Shown here: in pieces, positions 24,150-32,224 of the stretch
How the letters are laid out: each line of letters begins with the position of its first letter
Numbering within the stretch: position 1 is the stretch's first letter
Assembly: GCA_020851015.1 (NCBI GenBank)
Contig: JADZDN010000104.1
Span: forward strand, 12,549 to 76,548
DNA: 64,000 nucleotides
Direction of reading: 5' to 3'
DNA from: Alphaproteobacteria bacterium
GTDB taxonomy: Bacteria; Pseudomonadota; Alphaproteobacteria; JAEULC01
Position numbers and translations under genes: made by a program
The notes under the pieces: model-generated
The model's input: the letters and a program-made list of their open reading frames with translations, nothing else
Databases searched by the model: none
Told to the model about the DNA's origin: nothing

Positions 24150-25115
24150 ATGTCGGTTACCATCGGTCAGGGCGAACACACCTATCGGGTCGACGAGAAC
24201 TGGGCCAAGCTGCCGGACGGATGGGAACTCAACGACGTCGCCTCGGTCGCGATCGACCGCAAGGACAACGTCTACCTGTTCACGCGCGGCGACCATCCGA
24301 TCATCGTGCTGGATCGCGAGGGCAATTTCCTGCGCTCCTGGGGCGAGGGCGTCTTCAAGCATGCGCACGGCATTCATATCGGCGCGGACGACTGCATCTA
24401 CTGCACGGATGACGGCGATCACACGGTCAGGAAGTGCACGCTGGAGGGAAAGGTGCTGATGACGATCGGCACGCCCGGCAAGCCTGCGCCCTACATGAGC
24501 GGCCTTCCTTTCAACCGCTGCACGCACACCGCGCTGTCGCCGACGGGCGACATCTACGTGTCCGACGGCTACGGCAACGGCAACGTCCACAAATACACGC
24601 CGGACGGAAAGCTGCTGAAGACCTGGGGCCGCCCCGGCACCGATCCCGGCGAATTCAACATCAGTCATTGCATCTGCTGCGACCCGGACGGCTGGGTCTA
24701 CGTGGCCGATCGCGAGAACCACCGCGTGCAGGTCTTCAACGGCGACGGCAAGTATGAGACGCAGTGGAACAACATGCACCGGCCGAACGGCATGTACATG
24801 GTGCCGGGCCGCAATCCGCTGTTCTATATCGGCGAGCTGGGTCCGCGCATGCCGGTCAACCGCCAGATGCCGGGCATCGGCCCGCGCATGACGGTGTTCA
24901 CCGACAAGGGCGAACGGGTCGCGCGTTTCGGCGACAACGGCACCGGGCTGAAGCCCGAGCAGTTCATCTCGCCGCATGGCATCGCGGTGGACTCGCGCGG
25001 CGACATCTATGTCGGCGAGGTATCCTACACCGCCTGGGCCGACGCCTTTCCCGGCCAGCCGCGACCGAAGCCGCTGCGCAGCCTGCGCAAGCTGGTCAAG
25101 GTGAAATCCGCCTAG
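24150..25115 (+). CDS. NHL-repeat beta-propeller protein
   Basis: A 321-aa protein made of NHL/SMP-30-like beta-propeller blades and related to peptidyl-alpha-hydroxyglycine amidating lyase-like proteins. Blade signatures recur: VASVAIDRKDNVYLFTRGD, THTALSPTGDIYVSDGYGNG, GEFNISHCICCDPDGWVYVA followed by DRENHRVQVF, and ISPHGIAVDSRGDIYVGE. No signal peptide is visible, so it is probably cytoplasmic. GGGGAAAAGC precedes the ATG. The enzymatic role, if any, cannot be inferred; the downstream scar suggests it once sat in a larger catabolic cluster. Confidence 0.85.
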   Translation: MSVTIGQGEHTYRVDENWAKLPDGWELNDVASVAIDRKDNVYLFTRGDHPIIVLDREGNFLRSWGEGVFKHAHGIHIGADDCIYCTDDGDHTVRKCTLEGKVLMTIGTPGKPAPYMSGLPFNRCTHTALSPTGDIYVSDGYGNGNVHKYTPDGKLLKTWGRPGTDPGEFNISHCICCDPDGWVYVADRENHRVQVFNGDGKYETQWNNMHRPNGMYMVPGRNPLFYIGELGPRMPVNRQMPGIGPRMTVFTDKGERVARFGDNGTGLKPEQFISPHGIAVDSRGDIYVGEVSYTAWADAFPGQPRPKPLRSLRKLVKVKSA

Positions 25116-25130
25116 CGCAGCGGGGACGGC

Positions 25131-25262
25131 CTACTCGACGATCGTGCGGTAGAGTAGCCGTGCCTCGTTGCGCGTGTCGAAATCGGTCGCCGCGTGGTAG
25201 GTGCAGCGATTGTCCCACATGACCAGGTCGTTCGGACGCCACCTGTGGCGATGGGCGTCGGC
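25131..25262 (-). pseudogene. 3' remnant of a TauD/TfdA-family dioxygenase gene
   Basis: The last 40 or so codons of an alpha-ketoglutarate-dependent dioxygenase remain: HRHRWRPNDLVMWDNRCTYH, then AATDFD and RLLYRTIVE before the stop. In intact TauD/TfdA proteins this block includes the distal metal-ligand His and the co-substrate Arg. Upstream (to the right) the frame stays open but loses all resemblance near 25256, where a fragment of another gene on the opposite strand begins. The other ~240 residues expected are gone, so no active enzyme can be made. Confidence 0.8.
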
Positions 25263-25274
25263 GGGGCGCGCGGC

Positions 25275-25400
25275 GACTTCGAGCTGCAGAAATACCTGTT
25301 GGAGCTGGGCGTGCGTTATCTTACCGCCGGCTCGGACGTCAGCTACCTGATGAGCGCCACCAGGGCCGAAGCCAAGGCGCTGCGCGCCTTGAAGCTCTAA
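25275..25400 (+). pseudogene. 3' remnant of an HpcH/HpaI aldolase-like gene
   Basis: About 40 codons resemble the C-terminus of an HpcH/HpaI aldolase/citrate lyase-family protein: ELQKYLLELGVRYLTAGSDV, SYLMSA and ALRAL before the stop at 25400. The 5' three-quarters or more is missing; to the left the frame runs into antisense of the TauD-like remnant. It lies 22 bases before the next intact gene. Family assignment of such a short piece is tentative. Confidence 0.6.
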
Positions 25401-25422
25401 CGCCGTGATCCAAGGGGACAGC

Positions 25423-26274
25423 ATGCTGGCACACGACAAACGCTTGAAATTCCGCGCGATCCTCGCGGGTCAGCGCTGCGTCACCGCCGGGTCGGTCTGG
25501 GACCCGATCTCGGCCCGGATCGCCGATCGGCTGGGGGTGGACATAGGGTTGATGGGCGGCTCGCTCGGCTCCTATGCGGTGCTGGGCGCGCCCGACCTGA
25601 TCGTGCTGACCCTGACCGAATTCGCCGACCAGGCCCGGCGGGCCTGTCGGGCCAGCAAGGTGTCGCTGCTGGTCGATGCCGATCACGGCTATGGCAATGC
25701 GCTCAACGTCATTCGCACCGTCGAGGAGCTGGAGGCGGCCGGCGTGGCGGCGCTGACGATCGAGGATACGCTGCTGCCCCGCGCCTTCGGCGCCGGCGAG
25801 AAGCCCCAGTTGATCCCGATCGCCGAGGGCGTCGGCAAGATGAAGGCCGCCCTTGCGGCGCGCGGCGATCCCGCCCTGGTCGTCGTCGGCCGCACCAGCG
25901 CGTCGTCCATCACCGACGTCGACGATGCGATCGCCCGATTGACCGCGTACAAGGCGGCCGGCGTCGACGCGCTGATGGTGCCGGGAGTCAAGAGCCGGGC
26001 CGAGCTGGAGAAGATCGCCGGCGCGGTCGACCTGCCGCTCATCGTCGGCGGCGCTGGCCCGGATCTCGCCGACCTGGCCTACCTGGCGCGCCATCGGGCG
26101 CGCGTTTGGAGCGCGGGACACCAAGCCTTTGCCGCGTCGGTCAAGTCGATCCACGATACGATGAAGGCAGCTCAGGAAGGCGCCCAGCTGCCGCAGGTAG
26201 CCGACAAGGACCTGATGGACTGGGTAACCCGCGCCGGCGAATTCAGCGCAAACGCCAAGAACTACCTCGGCTAA
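25423..26274 (+). CDS. Oxaloacetate decarboxylase / PEP mutase-family enzyme
   Basis: TIM-barrel enzyme of the isocitrate lyase/PEP mutase superfamily, 283 aa, closest in pattern to the PA4872-type oxaloacetate decarboxylases. Visible blocks are LAGQRCVTAGSVWDPISARI, GLMGGSLGSYAVLG, the metal-site VDADHGYGNALNVIRTVEEL, AALTIEDTLLPRAFGAG and LPLIVGGAGPDLADL. The KKCGH motif of true isocitrate lyases is absent. I place the start at ATG 25423, behind AAGGGGA; a GTG six codons upstream is possible. Mg-dependent C-C bond cleavage of a 2-oxoacid is expected, but the substrate is inferred only from the family. Confidence 0.85.
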   Translation: MLAHDKRLKFRAILAGQRCVTAGSVWDPISARIADRLGVDIGLMGGSLGSYAVLGAPDLIVLTLTEFADQARRACRASKVSLLVDADHGYGNALNVIRTVEELEAAGVAALTIEDTLLPRAFGAGEKPQLIPIAEGVGKMKAALAARGDPALVVVGRTSASSITDVDDAIARLTAYKAAGVDALMVPGVKSRAELEKIAGAVDLPLIVGGAGPDLADLAYLARHRARVWSAGHQAFAASVKSIHDTMKAAQEGAQLPQVADKDLMDWVTRAGEFSANAKNYLG

Positions 26275-26309
26275 GGCACCCGCGCGATCGGCGGGCGCAG
26301 GCAGCGAAC

Positions 26310-27020
26310 CTATCGCGCGGCCTGCTTGGTTCCGGTCCCCCGGAAAGCCGTCTGGGTGGGCTCGCGCGCGGCTTCCGGCCGGATATCCCTCGTCGCCAAC
26401 ACCAGCTCCACGCGGTTGTGCGCGCCGAATTTTCGCATTAGCCCACGCAAATGGCCTTTGACGGCGTTCTCCTCCATCTGCAGCTCAGCGCCGATGACCT
26501 TGTTCGGTTTGCCTTGCTGCAACCGCCGCAACACCGCCTGCTCGGTCTGGGTCAGCGGCCGGCGACGGCCAAGCCGGTCGGCGTAGCCGGCCGGTTCGGC
26601 CTGCGCCAGGGCGCTGATCAGCACCGGCGACATGAAATCGCAGCCCGCCAGCAGCAGCCGCACGGTGTGGACCAGGGTCACCGCGGGTGTGTGGGTCGAG
26701 ATGTACCCGCTCACCCTCAGTTCCTTGAGCTTTTTCAGCTTATCGCCCCGGAAGTTCGACACGACGGCGAGCGAGCGGTCGGGCAGCTGGGTGAGCGCCG
26801 ACTGGACTGCTTCCACCAGCGCGTCGGCATCGCCGAACGCATCGATAAGAAGCACGACCGATCCGGCAGGTGCGTCGCGTAGATCCGCAACGGAGAAGGA
26901 AGCAGCCTCAACGATCGTCAGGTCCGGCGCGGCGCCGCGAAGGTATCCCGCAAACAAGCCCCGCAACATGTGCTCGTCGCAGACGACGAGCGCTGCTGCC
27001 GCGGACGTCGACGAACGCAC
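26310..27020 (-). CDS. LuxR-type transcriptional regulator with a degenerate receiver
   Basis: DNA-binding regulator, 236 aa from GTG 27020 (GGGAGG 8 bases upstream). The N-terminal half is receiver-like (AALVVCDEHMLRGLFAGYLR, VVLLIDAFGDADALVEAVQ), keeping one acidic residue in each of the usual strands, but the conserved lysine position reads SGYISTHT. The C-terminal half is a clear LuxR/NarL HTH: RRRPLTQTEQAVLRRLQQGK, PNKVIGAELQMEENAVKGHL, RGLMRKFGAHNRVEL. It lies downstream of the sugar-phosphate transferase on the same strand, behind a 204-base AT-rich gap with its own -10-like element. Control of the exopolysaccharide genes is inferred from location. Confidence 0.87.
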   Translation of the reverse strand: MRSSTSAAAALVVCDEHMLRGLFAGYLRGAAPDLTIVEAASFSVADLRDAPAGSVVLLIDAFGDADALVEAVQSALTQLPDRSLAVVSNFRGDKLKKLKELRVSGYISTHTPAVTLVHTVRLLLAGCDFMSPVLISALAQAEPAGYADRLGRRRPLTQTEQAVLRRLQQGKPNKVIGAELQMEENAVKGHLRGLMRKFGAHNRVELVLATRDIRPEAAREPTQTAFRGTGTKQAAR

Positions 27021-27184
27021 GTGATGCCCCTCCCACCATGCATTCACAGCCAAAGCGCCATGATCAACGCTGGCCCAAGCCCGGCTACGGCGCAGGGCCA
27101 CAACCCGCACGCCATTTTCATTTTCGGGAAGGATACTTTGCAAAAATTGTAGGGCGCAACCCAAAACCAGAAAGAAGAAAGGAT

Positions 27185-27190
27185 ATTATA
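27185..27190 (-). promoter_or_regulatory. -10-like element for the luxR-type gene
   Basis: A perfect TATAAT on the minus strand sits in an AT-rich stretch (about 27110-27240) between the sugar-phosphate transferase stop and the luxR-type GTG start. No good -35 is present at 16-18 bases, which would suit an activator-dependent promoter. The leader would be about 160 bases. Confidence 0.4.
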
Positions 27191-27224
27191 CCGCACCAAA
27201 ACAACCGTGATTCACTTATCCGCC

Positions 27225-28703
27225 CTATTTTGCTCCAATTCCGCTAAACACCGCCGGCGCAGTTTGCAGGATGATATATAGGTCCAGCCAAAGGGACCAG
27301 TTGCGAATGTAGAACAGGTCCTGCGCTTTCTGGACGGACAGATCGCCGTCGCTGCGGGCTGTTACCTGCCAAAGGCCGGTCAGGCCTGGTGGGACACTTG
27401 CGCGGATGCGCTGAAACTCGTCATCGAAGCTGCTGCAATGGTAGTGCGGAAACGGCCGCGGGCCGACAATGCTCATCTCGCCGCGGATGATGTTCCAGAT
27501 CTGCGGCAGTTCGTCTAGGCTGGTCCGCCGGATGAAATTGCCGATGCGCGGCAGGATGCGCGGATCGTGCGAAAGCTTGAAAAAGCGCTGCCACTCCGCG
27601 CGGGCATCGGGGCTTGTCGCCAAATAGGCTTCCAGGCGAGCCTCGGCGTCGCGGTACATGCTGCGCAGCTTGAGCACCTGAAGGGGGCGGCCGTCGCGCC
27701 CCACCCGCGACTGGCGATAGAAAGCAGGGCCGGGATCGACCAGCTTGATCACCAACGCGAGCAGCGCAACCACGGGAAGGGCTGCGATGCCTGCCGGGAC
27801 CGCGATGAGAAGGTCGATCGCCCGCTTCAGCCACCGGCAGTGGCGCGCGTGAAGGTCGCGCCGAATCTCGATCCCGACCGCGCCGCAGATCGTCCGGGTG
27901 CGCAGCCACAGGCTTTGCATGTCCGGGTGGTCCTCGACCACGAACATGTGGACCGACGGCGCCCGCCCCTGCCGCAACGCTTCGTCTATCGGCCGGGTCG
28001 AGGTGAAGATCGCGACCTCGAGTTCGTGGCTCAAGCGGTCCAGGTCATGGGCGGCTCCGAGAACCGGCAGGTTGAGCTGCGCCTCGCGGTTAGGCGGGTC
28101 CCCGGCGGCATAGAGAAACCCCACGGGCCGGAACCCCAGCTCCGGCTCGGCCAGCAGCCTCTTTGCAAGCACGACGTTCTTCGCATCGCATCCCACCAGG
28201 ACGGCTGCCGCGCCCCAATGACCCCGTCGAACCAGCGAGCGCCGCAGGAAACACTCGATATAGTATCCGGTCAGCACCAGGAACACGGCTTCCCAGAACA
28301 GGAAGAGGCAGGCCGCGACGCCGACGCCCAGCCTCAGGGCGAGCAGCAGCTCGATTCCGACGTAGGACATCACGCCAATCGCGCGCAGGCGGAATCGCTC
28401 GTACGGGCCGGGACCTACCCCGACATAAAGGCCCAAGGCCAGGAAAATGGCGATCAGCCAGAACGGCGACAGGTAGTCGACCTCAACCGGGGCGGCGCGG
28501 CCCAGACCAACGATGGCGTGGCTCGTGCTGGCCGAAGCCAGAATGGCCACGATATCGCCGACCAGCAGGGTTCCCGCGACGACCAGGCGCCGGCCCGCGC
28601 CGGCGATGCCGATGGAACGGCGCGCCGGCCACCAACGCGATCGCCCCGCCAAGCGCCCTGCGGACAGCGACGCGACGGACACGGAGGTGTCGGCTTCGTT
28701 CAT
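27225..28703 (-). CDS. Exopolysaccharide polyprenyl glycosylphosphotransferase (initiating enzyme)
   Basis: Membrane enzyme of the WbaP/PHPT family, 492 aa, which moves a sugar-1-phosphate from a nucleotide sugar to undecaprenyl phosphate and so starts each repeat unit. The N-terminal part has several membrane helices and a CoA-binding-like region (AAAVLVGCDAKNVVLAKRLL). The catalytic bacterial sugar transferase domain begins at KRAIDLLIAVPAGIAALPVV and contains RDGRPLQVLKLRSM, RRTSLDELPQIWNII, GEMSIVGPRPFPHY and PPGLTGLWQVTARS. It is the downstream end of a minus-strand group with the GME-like and WecG-like genes. The sugar (galactose or glucose is usual) is not determined. Confidence 0.94.
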   Translation of the reverse strand: MNEADTSVSVASLSAGRLAGRSRWWPARRSIGIAGAGRRLVVAGTLLVGDIVAILASASTSHAIVGLGRAAPVEVDYLSPFWLIAIFLALGLYVGVGPGPYERFRLRAIGVMSYVGIELLLALRLGVGVAACLFLFWEAVFLVLTGYYIECFLRRSLVRRGHWGAAAVLVGCDAKNVVLAKRLLAEPELGFRPVGFLYAAGDPPNREAQLNLPVLGAAHDLDRLSHELEVAIFTSTRPIDEALRQGRAPSVHMFVVEDHPDMQSLWLRTRTICGAVGIEIRRDLHARHCRWLKRAIDLLIAVPAGIAALPVVALLALVIKLVDPGPAFYRQSRVGRDGRPLQVLKLRSMYRDAEARLEAYLATSPDARAEWQRFFKLSHDPRILPRIGNFIRRTSLDELPQIWNIIRGEMSIVGPRPFPHYHCSSFDDEFQRIRASVPPGLTGLWQVTARSDGDLSVQKAQDLFYIRNWSLWLDLYIILQTAPAVFSGIGAK

Positions 28704-28730
28704 CGCCTAGTCTCCGCGCGGGGCGCTCCC

Positions 28731-29723
28731 TCAATCGCTCGCGAGCGCGGTCACCGACATCGCGTCCTGCCGGATGCGGCCGGCGATCCACCGGTAGGTC
28801 GGGCCGATCCCCTGACGCAGCGGCGCGCGCGGCTCCCACCCCAGCACCTGCCGGAGCCGGCTGTTGTCGCTGTTGCGCCCCCGCACCCCCTGCGGCCGCG
28901 ACAGGTCGTGGCGCTTCACCACGGACTTGCCCGCCGCCGCCGCCACGATATCGACCAGCTCGTTGATCGTGACCAGTTCGTCCGTCCCCAGGTTGAGCGG
29001 CGACGCATAATCCGACCGCATGATGCGGAAGATTCCCTCGACGCAGTCGTCGACATACATGAACGAGCGGGTCTGCTGGCCATCGCCCCAGATGTCGATG
29101 ACGTCGCCGTCGCGGGAGCCGGCGACCTTTCGGCAGATGGCGGCGGGAGCCTTTTCGCGGCCGCCGTCATACGTACCGAGCGGGCCATAGACGTTGTGAA
29201 AACGCACCACGCGCGTGACGAGGCCCCAGTCCTCCATCGCGTACTGGCACAGCTTCTCCATGTAGAGCTTCTCCAGGCCGTAGCCCTCTTCGGGCTGCGC
29301 GGGGAAGGCATCCTCCTCGCGCAGCGGCACGACGTCCGGGCTCTTCTGGAGGTGCAGCGGATAGATGCAGGCGGACGACGAGAACAGGAACCGATTGACG
29401 CCGGCTTTCCGCGCCGACTTCAGCATGTGTGCATTGATCAGCGTATTGTTGAGCGCGATCGCGGCGTGCGAACCGGAGATGTAGCCGATGCCGCCCATGT
29501 CCGCGGCCAGGTGATAGACCTCGTCCATGCCCTCCACGGCGACGCGGCAGTTCTCCTCGCTGCGCAGATCCAGCTTCTTGAAATCCTGGGCCCTCGAGCG
29601 CTCGTACTCGGGCAGCTTGATGTCGGCGCCGCGGACGAAATACCCCTTGTCGACGAGGTACGAGACCAGGTGGTGGCCGATGAAGCCGCCAGCCCCCGTG
29701 ACGAGCGCTGTTTTCTGCGCCAT
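28731..29723 (-). CDS. GDP-mannose 3,5-epimerase-like NAD-dependent epimerase
   Basis: Extended short-chain dehydrogenase/epimerase, 330 aa from ATG 29723 (AAGGAGAG four bases upstream). It has TALVTGAGGFIGHHL for NAD, FSSSACIYP, the YxxxK pair in YGLEKLYME, and the blocks FHNVYGPLGTYDGGREKAPA, IWGDGQQTRSFMYVDDCVEG and GVRGRNSDN, which are diagnostic of GDP-mannose 3,5-epimerase (the plant GME type) rather than GalE or RmlB. It would turn GDP-D-mannose into GDP-L-galactose and GDP-L-gulose. The ManC gene 4.3 kb away would supply GDP-mannose. Confidence 0.88.
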   Translation of the reverse strand: MAQKTALVTGAGGFIGHHLVSYLVDKGYFVRGADIKLPEYERSRAQDFKKLDLRSEENCRVAVEGMDEVYHLAADMGGIGYISGSHAAIALNNTLINAHMLKSARKAGVNRFLFSSSACIYPLHLQKSPDVVPLREEDAFPAQPEEGYGLEKLYMEKLCQYAMEDWGLVTRVVRFHNVYGPLGTYDGGREKAPAAICRKVAGSRDGDVIDIWGDGQQTRSFMYVDDCVEGIFRIMRSDYASPLNLGTDELVTINELVDIVAAAAGKSVVKRHDLSRPQGVRGRNSDNSRLRQVLGWEPRAPLRQGIGPTYRWIAGRIRQDAMSVTALASD

Positions 29724-29763
29724 GGAACTCTCCTTACATCCCGCTATGCATCGCGAGGAACCG

Positions 29764-30585
29764 TCATGCCGAGGCCCTCGACCCCCAAAGCTGGCCCAGC
29801 GCCAACACCAGAAAAGCCGGCACGATCTTGAAGTACCGCCGCCACAGCCGCCGCGGCTCCGACAGCAGCCGGAACAGCCATTCCAAGCCGCTGCGCTGCA
29901 TCCAGCGCGGCGCCTGCCGCTTGGTCCCCGCCAAGAAGTCGAACGCCGCACCGACCCCGATCAGCACCGGCGCGTCCAGGCGGCCAACATGCGCGGCCAT
30001 CCACTGTTCCTGCTTCGGCGTGCTCAAGCCCACCCAGACGATGTCGGGCCGGGCGGCATTGATGCGCCGGATCGCCTCGGCATCCTCGGCGGCGTTCATC
30101 GGGCCAAATGGCGGCGTCAGCGTGCCGGCGACGCTCAGGCCGGGATAGGCGCGGGTCAGCGCCGCTTCCAGTTTTTCCGCGATGCCCGGGCCGCCGCCGT
30201 AGAAGAAATGGCGGATGCCCTGCCCGGCCGACTGCGCGCTGACCGCGCGCATCAGGTCGGGGCCATAGACCCGCCGCGTGCGCCGGAATCCCAGCAGTCG
30301 CGCCATCCAGACCAGTGGCATCCCGTCTGGCGTCACCATGCCGGCCTGGTTGTGGATTCGGCGCAATTCGGCGTTGTTCCTGCTTTCGATCACGCCATGG
30401 ACGCCGGTAATGCAGACATAGTTCGGCGTTCGCGCGCGAATCCATCGCTCGATGGATTCGACCGCATCGGCGAGATCGATCGCGCTTACGCCGACTCCCA
30501 GGATATCCACGCGCCGGATTTCACCGGACGGCGCACGCAATGCTTGCTTGGACTGCGACAGAGTCTTCGTTGGGTTCGCGCCCAT
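29764..30585 (-). CDS. WecG/TagA/CpsF-family glycosyltransferase
   Basis: GT26-family glycosyltransferase, 273 aa from ATG 30585, a membrane-associated enzyme adding a sugar to a lipid-linked intermediate. Family blocks are all present: RVDILGVGVSAIDLADAVE, NYVCITGVHGVIESRNN, MVTPDGMPLVWMARLLGF, YGPDLMRAV, FFYGGGPGIAEKLEAAL and DIVWVGLSTPKQEQWMAAHV. The C-terminal basic and hydrophobic tail (LEWLFRLLSEPRRLWRRYFK) suits membrane attachment. It probably adds the second sugar after the initiating transferase. It is the first gene of the leftward group and diverges from the Wza gene. Confidence 0.92.
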   Translation of the reverse strand: MGANPTKTLSQSKQALRAPSGEIRRVDILGVGVSAIDLADAVESIERWIRARTPNYVCITGVHGVIESRNNAELRRIHNQAGMVTPDGMPLVWMARLLGFRRTRRVYGPDLMRAVSAQSAGQGIRHFFYGGGPGIAEKLEAALTRAYPGLSVAGTLTPPFGPMNAAEDAEAIRRINAARPDIVWVGLSTPKQEQWMAAHVGRLDAPVLIGVGAAFDFLAGTKRQAPRWMQRSGLEWLFRLLSEPRRLWRRYFKIVPAFLVLALGQLWGSRASA

Positions 30586-30885
30586 GGAAAAAGTCTCTCG
30601 CACCGCTCCCAATCCGGCTATTGAGCAAGAGGAGCATCTCGCCGATTGCGCGAACGCTTTATGAAGTACTCCATTGGGGCGGCATTCCCGGCGGCGCGCA
30701 AAGCCCTATCGGCCCTCGCTCCTCGCCATGCGGCATGCCTTCGCGCAAGCGCAACCGCGAAACGATCCGTGCCTCAAAGGGGGTACTCACGATGATTGGC
30801 AATCCTATGCTTCGCCGGACCAGCGATGGCGCGCCGCCGCCGGTATGATCGTACGCGGTTATCGGACTCAACACTGAATGCCAGC
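30586..30885. promoter_or_regulatory. Divergent promoter region between the wecG-like and wza-like genes
   Basis: This 300-base gap separates the leftward and rightward arms of the exopolysaccharide locus. It contains the shared GGGGGTACTC element (30776-30788) and, nearer the export gene, a TATGAT at 30844-30849 that could be its -10. Open frames across it look non-coding. Confidence 0.5.
30776..30788 (+). promoter_or_regulatory. Shared AAAGGGGGTAYTC element upstream of the wza-like gene
   Basis: AAAGGGGGTACTC, 98 bases before the Wza start. The complement of the same 13-base pattern, with one change, lies before manC (33913-33925), and its 10-base core lies before the Wzz-like gene (35479-35488). 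It may bind a regulator common to the locus. Confidence 0.35.
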
Positions 30886-32208
30886 ATGAGAAATCCTCCA
30901 GCGTTCCGCGTGCGACGATCGAAGCTCGGCCCCGCGGTCGTGCTCTGGACCGTGCTCATGGCGCTCCCGTTCGCCGCGCTTCCCGCCCGCGCCCAGGGAA
31001 CCGCAGGCGGACAAGGCGTCTACCGCCTCGCGCCCGGTGACCGGATCACGGTCACCGTGTTCGGCCAGCCCGATCTGTCCGGCGATTTCCTGATCGATAC
31101 GGCGGGCAGCATCTCGCTCCCGCTGATCGGTGCCGTGCAGGTCAGCAACCAGTCGCTGCCGGAGATCGAGCATCGCGTCACCGAGCGGCTGGCCGACGGT
31201 TATCTCCGCCGGCCGTCTGTCAGCGCCCGCATCATGGAGCTGCGGCCGATCTATGTCGTCGGCAACGTGAAGGCGCCGGGAAGCTATCCCTTCCGCTCGG
31301 GCATGTCGGTGATGAGCGCGATCGCGCTGGGCGGAGGAACCGGTACCGCCAAGCCCTTGGACAGCGTGGCTATCGCGGATTTCCTCACCTCCGAGGAACG
31401 CACCAGCACCTTGGAGGCGACCCGCCGCGGGCTGCTGGTCAAGCAGGCGCGCCTCGAAGCGCAGAACAAGGGGACCCGCAGCTTCGATCCGCCCGCCATC
31501 GAGGATAGCGACGGCAATCTTGCCGCCATCGTCGCCAGCGAACGCGAGGTCATGGACCTCCAGGTCAAGGCGCAAGACCGGCAGCTCGAAATCCTGCGCG
31601 CGCAGATCCCGCTGATGTGGCGCGAGATGGATGCGCTTCGGGGACAGGCCGTGGCCGAGAAGCGCCAGCTTGAGATGATCCAGCTGCGCCTCGACGACAA
31701 CTACAAGCTGATGAGCAAGGATCTTGCGGTGCGCTCGACGGTCCTGGCGATGGAGCGCGAGAAGGCAAACAGCCAGGTGAATCTGTCGAAATACCAGGCC
31801 GATGCGGCGCATCTCGAGCAAACGATGGGAACGATCGACATACGGATCCTCGAGGTGCAGAACCTCTACCACCAGCGCGTCATGGCCGAGCTGCAGGAGA
31901 CGCGGACGAAGCTGCAGGAGATCGAATCGATGCTGCCGACGGCGCGCGAGACCCGCTCGGTCAAGCTCAATCAGGTCAGCGACTCCGACGAGTCCGACAA
32001 CGATGCGGACCGCAGCATCGTCGTGGTGCGAACCAGCGGCCGGCGGGTCGAGATGCTGCCGGCAACCGAGGCCACCTTGCTGGAACCCGGCGACGTCGTG
32101 CGGATCGCGCGGTTACCGGGCACATCCCGTTTCTCCGCCGGCATGCCGGCCCGCGGCGTCCGCCAGCCCGGCCCGTCCCAGGCGGCCACGTCGCAACGGA
32201 TCAACTGA
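30886..32208 (+). CDS. Polysaccharide export outer-membrane-type protein (Wza/GumB family)
   Basis: Export protein forming the envelope exit channel for the polymer, 440 aa from ATG 30886. A signal sequence (VVLWTVLMALPFAALPARAQ) is cleaved near residue 37; no lipobox cysteine is present. A polysaccharide export domain follows (YRLAPGDRITVTVFGQPDLS), then an SLBB domain (IYVVGNVKAPGSYPFRSGMS), then a long helical, probably coiled-coil stretch (about 190-340) and a short final beta segment (ATLLEPGDVVRI). The long helical insert is typical of alphaproteobacterial members that pair with a co-polymerase. It starts the rightward arm of the cluster. Confidence 0.92.
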   Translation: MRNPPAFRVRRSKLGPAVVLWTVLMALPFAALPARAQGTAGGQGVYRLAPGDRITVTVFGQPDLSGDFLIDTAGSISLPLIGAVQVSNQSLPEIEHRVTERLADGYLRRPSVSARIMELRPIYVVGNVKAPGSYPFRSGMSVMSAIALGGGTGTAKPLDSVAIADFLTSEERTSTLEATRRGLLVKQARLEAQNKGTRSFDPPAIEDSDGNLAAIVASEREVMDLQVKAQDRQLEILRAQIPLMWREMDALRGQAVAEKRQLEMIQLRLDDNYKLMSKDLAVRSTVLAMEREKANSQVNLSKYQADAAHLEQTMGTIDIRILEVQNLYHQRVMAELQETRTKLQEIESMLPTARETRSVKLNQVSDSDESDNDADRSIVVVRTSGRRVEMLPATEATLLEPGDVVRIARLPGTSRFSAGMPARGVRQPGPSQAATSQRIN

Positions 32209-32224
32209 GGACGCGGAGCAACCG

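Noticed and set aside
21555..26309. The mixed metabolic segment as a mobile island
   Set aside because: No integrase, transposase, direct repeats or tRNA attachment site is seen, and base composition matches the surroundings; only a local deletion scar is supported.
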